Assembly: GCA_028276205.1 (NCBI GenBank)
Contig: JAPYWU010000031.1
Location: forward strand, 1 to 10,511
Direction: 5' to 3'
Origin: Dictyoglomaceae bacterium
GTDB taxonomy: Bacteria > Dictyoglomota > Dictyoglomia > Dictyoglomales > Dictyoglomaceae
Length of the DNA: 10,511 bases
Each line of letters starts with the position of its first letter. Position 1 is the first letter of the stretch. The notes below the pieces were generated by a model. The model was not told the DNA's origin. It saw nothing but the letters and a program-made list of their open reading frames with translations, and made no database searches. Both the position numbers and the translations under genes were made by a program. Positions 6,694 through 10,511 of this stretch are shown here, piece after piece.

Positions 6694-7763
6694 GCAAAGA
6701 AGCAATCCTTGTTTTAGAAACAGGCCATAGCTTTATAGGAGAAAGTTTTGGATATGAAGGAGAAACAGTAGGTGAGATAGTTTTTAATACCAGCATGGTG
6801 GGATATCCTCAAGTACTTACTGATCCATCATATGCCAATCAAATAATAGTCTTTTCCTATCCTTTAATAGGAAATTATGGGGTAGATTCTGAAAGATTGG
6901 AGAGTAACAAGATTCATTGTGCAGGTGTTGTGGCAAGAGAATTTAATGATTATAAATTTCATTGGAATAGTGATAAATCTTTAGAGGAATTTTTAATAGA
7001 AAATAAGATAATTGGAATTCATAATATAGATACGAGGGCTATAGTTCGTGAAATAAGAAAATTTGGTACTATGAAGGCTATTATTTCTACCGAAGAGAAA
7101 GACCCTTTTGTGTTAGTTAAAAAGCTTGGAATCTATGATTTTAATTATTTAGATCTTGTAAGAAGGGTTACTACTACAATTCCTTATGAAATAAACGAAG
7201 AAGGGGATAAGAAAATTGCTTTGTTAGATTTTGGAGTAAAAAGAGGCATAATAAGAGAACTTCTAAAGTATAATTTAAGAATAAAAGTTTTTCCAGCTTG
7301 GACATCCTTTGAAGATATTAAAAGCTATAATCCAGATGGAATAGTCCTTTCAAATGGTCCTGGAGATCCTTCCAATGTTCCATATGTACAAGAGACTATA
7401 AGGAGAATATTAAAACTGGAAAAACCAATTCTTGGTATATGTCTTGGAATTCAGCTTCTTTCATTAAGTGTAGGAGCCCGAACCTATAAATTAAAGTTTG
7501 GACATAGGGGAGCCAATCATCCTGTTTATCATGTGGACTCTGGAAGAACATTTATAACCTCTCAGAATCATAGTTATGCTGTCGATGATAGAACTCTCCC
7601 ACCAGGTTTTGAGGTAAATTACTATAATCTTAATGATTATACGGTGGAAGGAATAAAGCATAATTCCTATCCTTTAATAGCTGTTCAATTCCATCCTGAG
7701 GCATCTCCTGGTCCATGGGATACAAAATATATTTTTGATGATTTTTACAATCTAATTTCATAG
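6690..7763 (+). CDS. carA: Carbamoyl-phosphate synthase small (glutaminase) subunit
   Basis: The subunit hydrolyses glutamine and passes ammonia through a tunnel to CarB, which makes carbamoyl phosphate. It has 357 residues, normal for CarA. The N-terminal domain (1 to about 155) is specific to CarA, with FNTSMVGYPQVLTDPSY 32-48. A class I glutamine amidotransferase domain follows, with the SNGPGDP loop at 221-227, nucleophile Cys251 in GICLGIQ, and the partners His335 and Glu337 in QFHPE. The triad is complete. The ATG overlaps the argD stop as ATGA, with GAGGAG upstream, so translation is probably coupled. Placement in an arginine operon, rather than beside pyrimidine genes, suggests supply for citrulline synthesis, although one enzyme often serves both pathways. 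Confidence 0.97.
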   Translation: MSKEAILVLETGHSFIGESFGYEGETVGEIVFNTSMVGYPQVLTDPSYANQIIVFSYPLIGNYGVDSERLESNKIHCAGVVAREFNDYKFHWNSDKSLEEFLIENKIIGIHNIDTRAIVREIRKFGTMKAIISTEEKDPFVLVKKLGIYDFNYLDLVRRVTTTIPYEINEEGDKKIALLDFGVKRGIIRELLKYNLRIKVFPAWTSFEDIKSYNPDGIVLSNGPGDPSNVPYVQETIRRILKLEKPILGICLGIQLLSLSVGARTYKLKFGHRGANHPVYHVDSGRTFITSQNHSYAVDDRTLPPGFEVNYYNLNDYTVEGIKHNSYPLIAVQFHPEASPGPWDTKYIFDDFYNLIS

Positions 7764-7764
7764 T

Positions 7765-7770
7765 GAGGTG
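7765..7770 (+). promoter_or_regulatory. Ribosome binding site that supports the carB TTG start
   Basis: GAGGTG lies seven bases before TTG 7778. An in-frame TGA at 7769-7771 rules out any earlier start, and later starts would remove the nucleotide-binding VIGSGP stretch, so TTG is effectively forced. Confidence 0.7.
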
Positions 7771-7777
7771 AAAGGGA

Positions 7778-10511
7778 TTGTCTAAAAAGTATAAAAAGGT
7801 ACTTGTGATTGGTTCAGGGCCAATAGTTATTGGCCAAGCAGCAGAATTTGATTATTCAGGTACCCAAGCTTGTAGAGCTTTAAAAGAAGAAGGAGTTGAA
7901 ATAGTACTTGTAAATTCTAATCCTGCAACTATCATGACAGATTGGGAAATGGCAGATAGGATCTATATAGAACCTATTACTGCTGAAGTGGTAGAAAGAA
8001 TTATTGAAAAAGAAAGACCAGATGGTATAATTGCTACTCTTGGTGGACAAACAGGCTTGAATTTAGCAATGGAACTTGCATCTAAAGGGATTATTGATAA
8101 ATATGGAATTCCTCTTTTGGGAGCCTCATTAGAATCTATAAGTATGGCAGAAGATAGAGAGCTTTTTAGAAAGAGAATGGAGGAGATTGGAGAACCTGTT
8201 TTACCAAGTATTGTTGTAAGATCTATGGAGGAAGGGAGAAAAGCTTTAGAGGTTATTGGCCTTCCTTTAGTGATAAGACCAGCTTATACCTTAGGAGGTA
8301 CTGGTGGAGGAATAGTGGAGACAGAGGAAGAATTTGAAAAGGCGTTATTGAGAAGTTTAAAGTTGAGCCCTGTAAGTCAGGCTCTTCTTGAAAAAAGTGT
8401 GGTAGGTTGGAAGGAAATAGAATTTGAAGTAATGAGAGATAAAAAAGGAAATGTAATAACGGTATGTAGTATGGAAAATATTGATCCTATGGGAATTCAT
8501 ACTGGTGACAGTATTGTTGTAGCTCCTACCCAGACTCTTAATGATATAGAATATCAAATGCTTAGAAGTGCTTCTTTGAAAATTATAACAGCTTTGAAGA
8601 TTGAAGGTGGCTGTAATATTCAATTTGCTTTAAATCCACATAAAAGGGAATACTTTGTGATTGAAGTTAATCCAAGAGTAAGCAGATCATCAGCATTGGC
8701 TTCAAAAGCTACAGGTTTTCCTATAGCCAGAATTACAGCTAAGATTGCTCTTGGAAAAACCTTAGATGAGATTAAAAATCCAGTAACTGGAGAGACTTAT
8801 GCAGCTTTTGAACCTACCTTAGACTATGTGGTAGTTAAGATTCCAAGATGGGGCTTTGAAAAATTTAAAGTTAGAGATAGGAAACTTGGTACACAGATGC
8901 AAGCTACTGGTGAAGTTATGGCTCTTGGTAGAACTTTTGAGGAGGCTTTACTTAAAGCCTTAAGGTCCTTAGAAGTAGAAACAGGATTATTTGATAGGAG
9001 ATTTTCTTATTTGTCAGATGAAGAGATAAGACAGGGATTAAAGAATGCAGATGATAGAAGACTATTCCTTATAGCTGAAGGGTTTATAAGAGGTTATTCC
9101 ATAGATGAAGTCCATGATTTAACTAAAATTGATAAATTTTTCTTAACAAAAATTTATAACCTTATAGAAATATCCAAAAAATATAAAGATAAATCTCTTA
9201 ATGAGATTACACCAGAAGAGTTAAAGAGCTTGAAAAAGATTGGATTTGGAGATTATGATTTATCATGTTTTCTTAGGGCCACAAAAGAAGATATTTTTGC
9301 CTATAGAAGACTCCACAAAATCTTTCCTGTATATAAGATTGTAGATACCTGTGCTGCCGAATTCTCTGCTAACACTCCTTATTACTACTCTACATATGAG
9401 GATGAAAATGAAGCACAGAAAAATCCACAAAGATCAGTAGTGGTTATTGGTAGTGGACCTATAAGAATAGGACAGGGAATTGAATTTGACTATTGTACAG
9501 TTCATGCAGTGAAGGCAATAAAAGAAGAGGGACTTGTTTCTATAATGATTAATAATAATCCTGAGACATTGAGTACAGATTTTGATATGTCTGATAGACT
9601 TTATTTTGAACCTCTTACAAGTGAAGATGTGACCAATATTATGGAACAGGAAGAGCCTCTTGGCTTTATCTCCCAATTTGGAGGTCAGACAGCCATAAAC
9701 TTATCTAAGAATCTGGAAAAAAGAGGTTTTTACTTACTTGGTACTTCTCAAAAGAGTATTGATTTGGCAGAAGATAGGGAAAAATTTGATAGATTTTTAA
9801 GGATAAATAAAATACCACGTCCTAAAGGATTTTATATAAGAAATTTGGAAGAGGCAAAAGAGGTAATAAAGGAGATTGGTTTTCCTGTATTATTGAGGCC
9901 TTCATATGTCTTAGGTGGTAGAGCAATGATAATTGTAAAAGATATGGAAACTTTGGAAAGTTATTTTAAAAGAAGAGATATAATTCTCCCCTTATGGATG
10001 GATCAATTTATTGTGGGTAAAGAAGCAGAAGTTGATATACTTTGTGATGGTAAAGATGTATTTATTCCAGGAGTTATGGAGCATATTGAGAGGGCAGGAA
10101 TTCATTCTGGAGATAGCACCGCTGTTTTTCCACCTTATTCCCTATCAAAGGAAACCATATATACTATAGTTGATTACTCTACTAAAATAGCTTTAGGACT
10201 TGAGGTTAAAGGACTTTTAAATATTCAGTATGTGATCTCTGATAAGAATAATGAAGTATATGTTTTGGAAGCAAATCCAAGAGCATCAAGGACTGTGCCT
10301 TATTTAAGTAAAGCATTAAAACTTCCGTTAGTTAAATATGCTACTAAAATTGCTTTAGGATATACCATAAAAGAGCTTGGCTTGAAGCCTGGTCTTTATC
10401 CACAACCAAATTATTATGCTATTAAGGCTCCTGTATTTTCCTTTACTAAGATTAAGGGTGCTGAGATAGAGCTTGGTCCTGAGATGAGGTCTACAGGTGA
10501 AGTTATGGGGA
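7778..10511 (+). CDS. carB: Carbamoyl-phosphate synthase large subunit (3' partial)
   Basis: CarB makes carbamoyl phosphate from bicarbonate, ammonia delivered by CarA, and two ATP. The window holds 911 codons of about 1070 usual ones, and the frame is unbroken to the last base. The first ATP-grasp half (1 to about 400) has VIGSGPIVIGQAAEFDYSG near the N-terminus, IRPAYTLGGTGGG around 166-178 and the metal-binding Glu296 and Asn298 in EVNPRVSRSSA. An oligomerisation region follows to about 550. The second ATP-grasp half starts at about 554 (VVVIGSGPIRIGQG) and includes LRPSYVLGGRAM and EANPRASRTVPYLSKA. The C-terminal allosteric (MGS-like) domain, which would show control by ornithine or UMP, is beyond the window. 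The start is TTG, 14 bases after the carA stop. Confidence 0.97.
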   Translation, partial: MSKKYKKVLVIGSGPIVIGQAAEFDYSGTQACRALKEEGVEIVLVNSNPATIMTDWEMADRIYIEPITAEVVERIIEKERPDGIIATLGGQTGLNLAMELASKGIIDKYGIPLLGASLESISMAEDRELFRKRMEEIGEPVLPSIVVRSMEEGRKALEVIGLPLVIRPAYTLGGTGGGIVETEEEFEKALLRSLKLSPVSQALLEKSVVGWKEIEFEVMRDKKGNVITVCSMENIDPMGIHTGDSIVVAPTQTLNDIEYQMLRSASLKIITALKIEGGCNIQFALNPHKREYFVIEVNPRVSRSSALASKATGFPIARITAKIALGKTLDEIKNPVTGETYAAFEPTLDYVVVKIPRWGFEKFKVRDRKLGTQMQATGEVMALGRTFEEALLKALRSLEVETGLFDRRFSYLSDEEIRQGLKNADDRRLFLIAEGFIRGYSIDEVHDLTKIDKFFLTKIYNLIEISKKYKDKSLNEITPEELKSLKKIGFGDYDLSCFLRATKEDIFAYRRLHKIFPVYKIVDTCAAEFSANTPYYYSTYEDENEAQKNPQRSVVVIGSGPIRIGQGIEFDYCTVHAVKAIKEEGLVSIMINNNPETLSTDFDMSDRLYFEPLTSEDVTNIMEQEEPLGFISQFGGQTAINLSKNLEKRGFYLLGTSQKSIDLAEDREKFDRFLRINKIPRPKGFYIRNLEEAKEVIKEIGFPVLLRPSYVLGGRAMIIVKDMETLESYFKRRDIILPLWMDQFIVGKEAEVDILCDGKDVFIPGVMEHIERAGIHSGDSTAVFPPYSLSKETIYTIVDYSTKIALGLEVKGLLNIQYVISDKNNEVYVLEANPRASRTVPYLSKALKLPLVKYATKIALGYTIKELGLKPGLYPQPNYYAIKAPVFSFTKIKGAEIELGPEMRSTGEVMG

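Noticed and set aside
7299..7331. TGGACA and TATAAT inside carA as an internal promoter for carB
   Set aside because: The spacing is 21 bp, too long for a sigma-70-type promoter, and TATAAT-like hexamers are frequent in DNA this AT-rich.
8365..8384. Inverted repeat GAGCCCTG / CAGGCTC inside carB
   Set aside because: The stem has a bulged C and is followed by TTCTTG rather than a T tract, so it does not look like a terminator; it is probably chance in coding sequence.

Overview
The window is AT-rich bacterial DNA. Arginine is coded almost only by AGA/AGG, ATA is common for isoleucine, and the proteins are rich in Lys, Glu and Ile, all of which suggests a thermophile. My best guess is the genus Dictyoglomus (low-GC thermophile). 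That is an inference from composition, gene content and general look, not from a search.

Layout. (1) Bases 1-1524, plus strand: the 3' part of a membrane Ser/Thr protein kinase with an extracytoplasmic CHASE2 sensor domain, three membrane helices and a cytoplasmic Hanks-type kinase domain; its N-terminus lies before the window. (2) Bases 1521-1982, minus strand: a small protein with one membrane anchor and an FHA (phosphothreonine-binding) domain, convergent with the kinase; the two stop codons overlap. (3) Bases 1983-2130: a compact divergent control region. It holds a near-consensus promoter for the FHA gene and an extended -10 promoter for the arginine operon, with two candidate ARG boxes (ArgR operators) whose centres lie 21 bp apart over that promoter. 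(4) Bases 2131-10511, plus strand: an uninterrupted arginine operon, argG-argC-argJ-argD-carA-carB, with overlaps or very short gaps; carB runs off the end of the window.

How the genes work together. ArgJ makes ornithine from N-acetylornithine and recycles the acetyl group. ArgC and ArgD supply N-acetylornithine. CarA and CarB make the carbamoyl phosphate that converts ornithine to citrulline, and ArgG converts citrulline to argininosuccinate. The genes for N-acetylglutamate kinase (argB), ornithine carbamoyltransferase (argF), argininosuccinate lyase (argH) and the repressor (argR) are not in the window. The kinase/FHA pair looks like a separate signalling module.

Most of the window is ordinary. 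The feature that stands out is a textbook intrinsic-terminator sequence (10-bp stem, 5-base loop, 8 T) inside the argD reading frame at 5772-5804. It lies about 420 bases downstream of a possible internal promoter in the end of argJ. Together with the tandem ARG boxes, it is the best candidate for undescribed regulation here. I see no mobile element, CRISPR array, tRNA or rRNA, and no gene-free stretch longer than about 150 bases.
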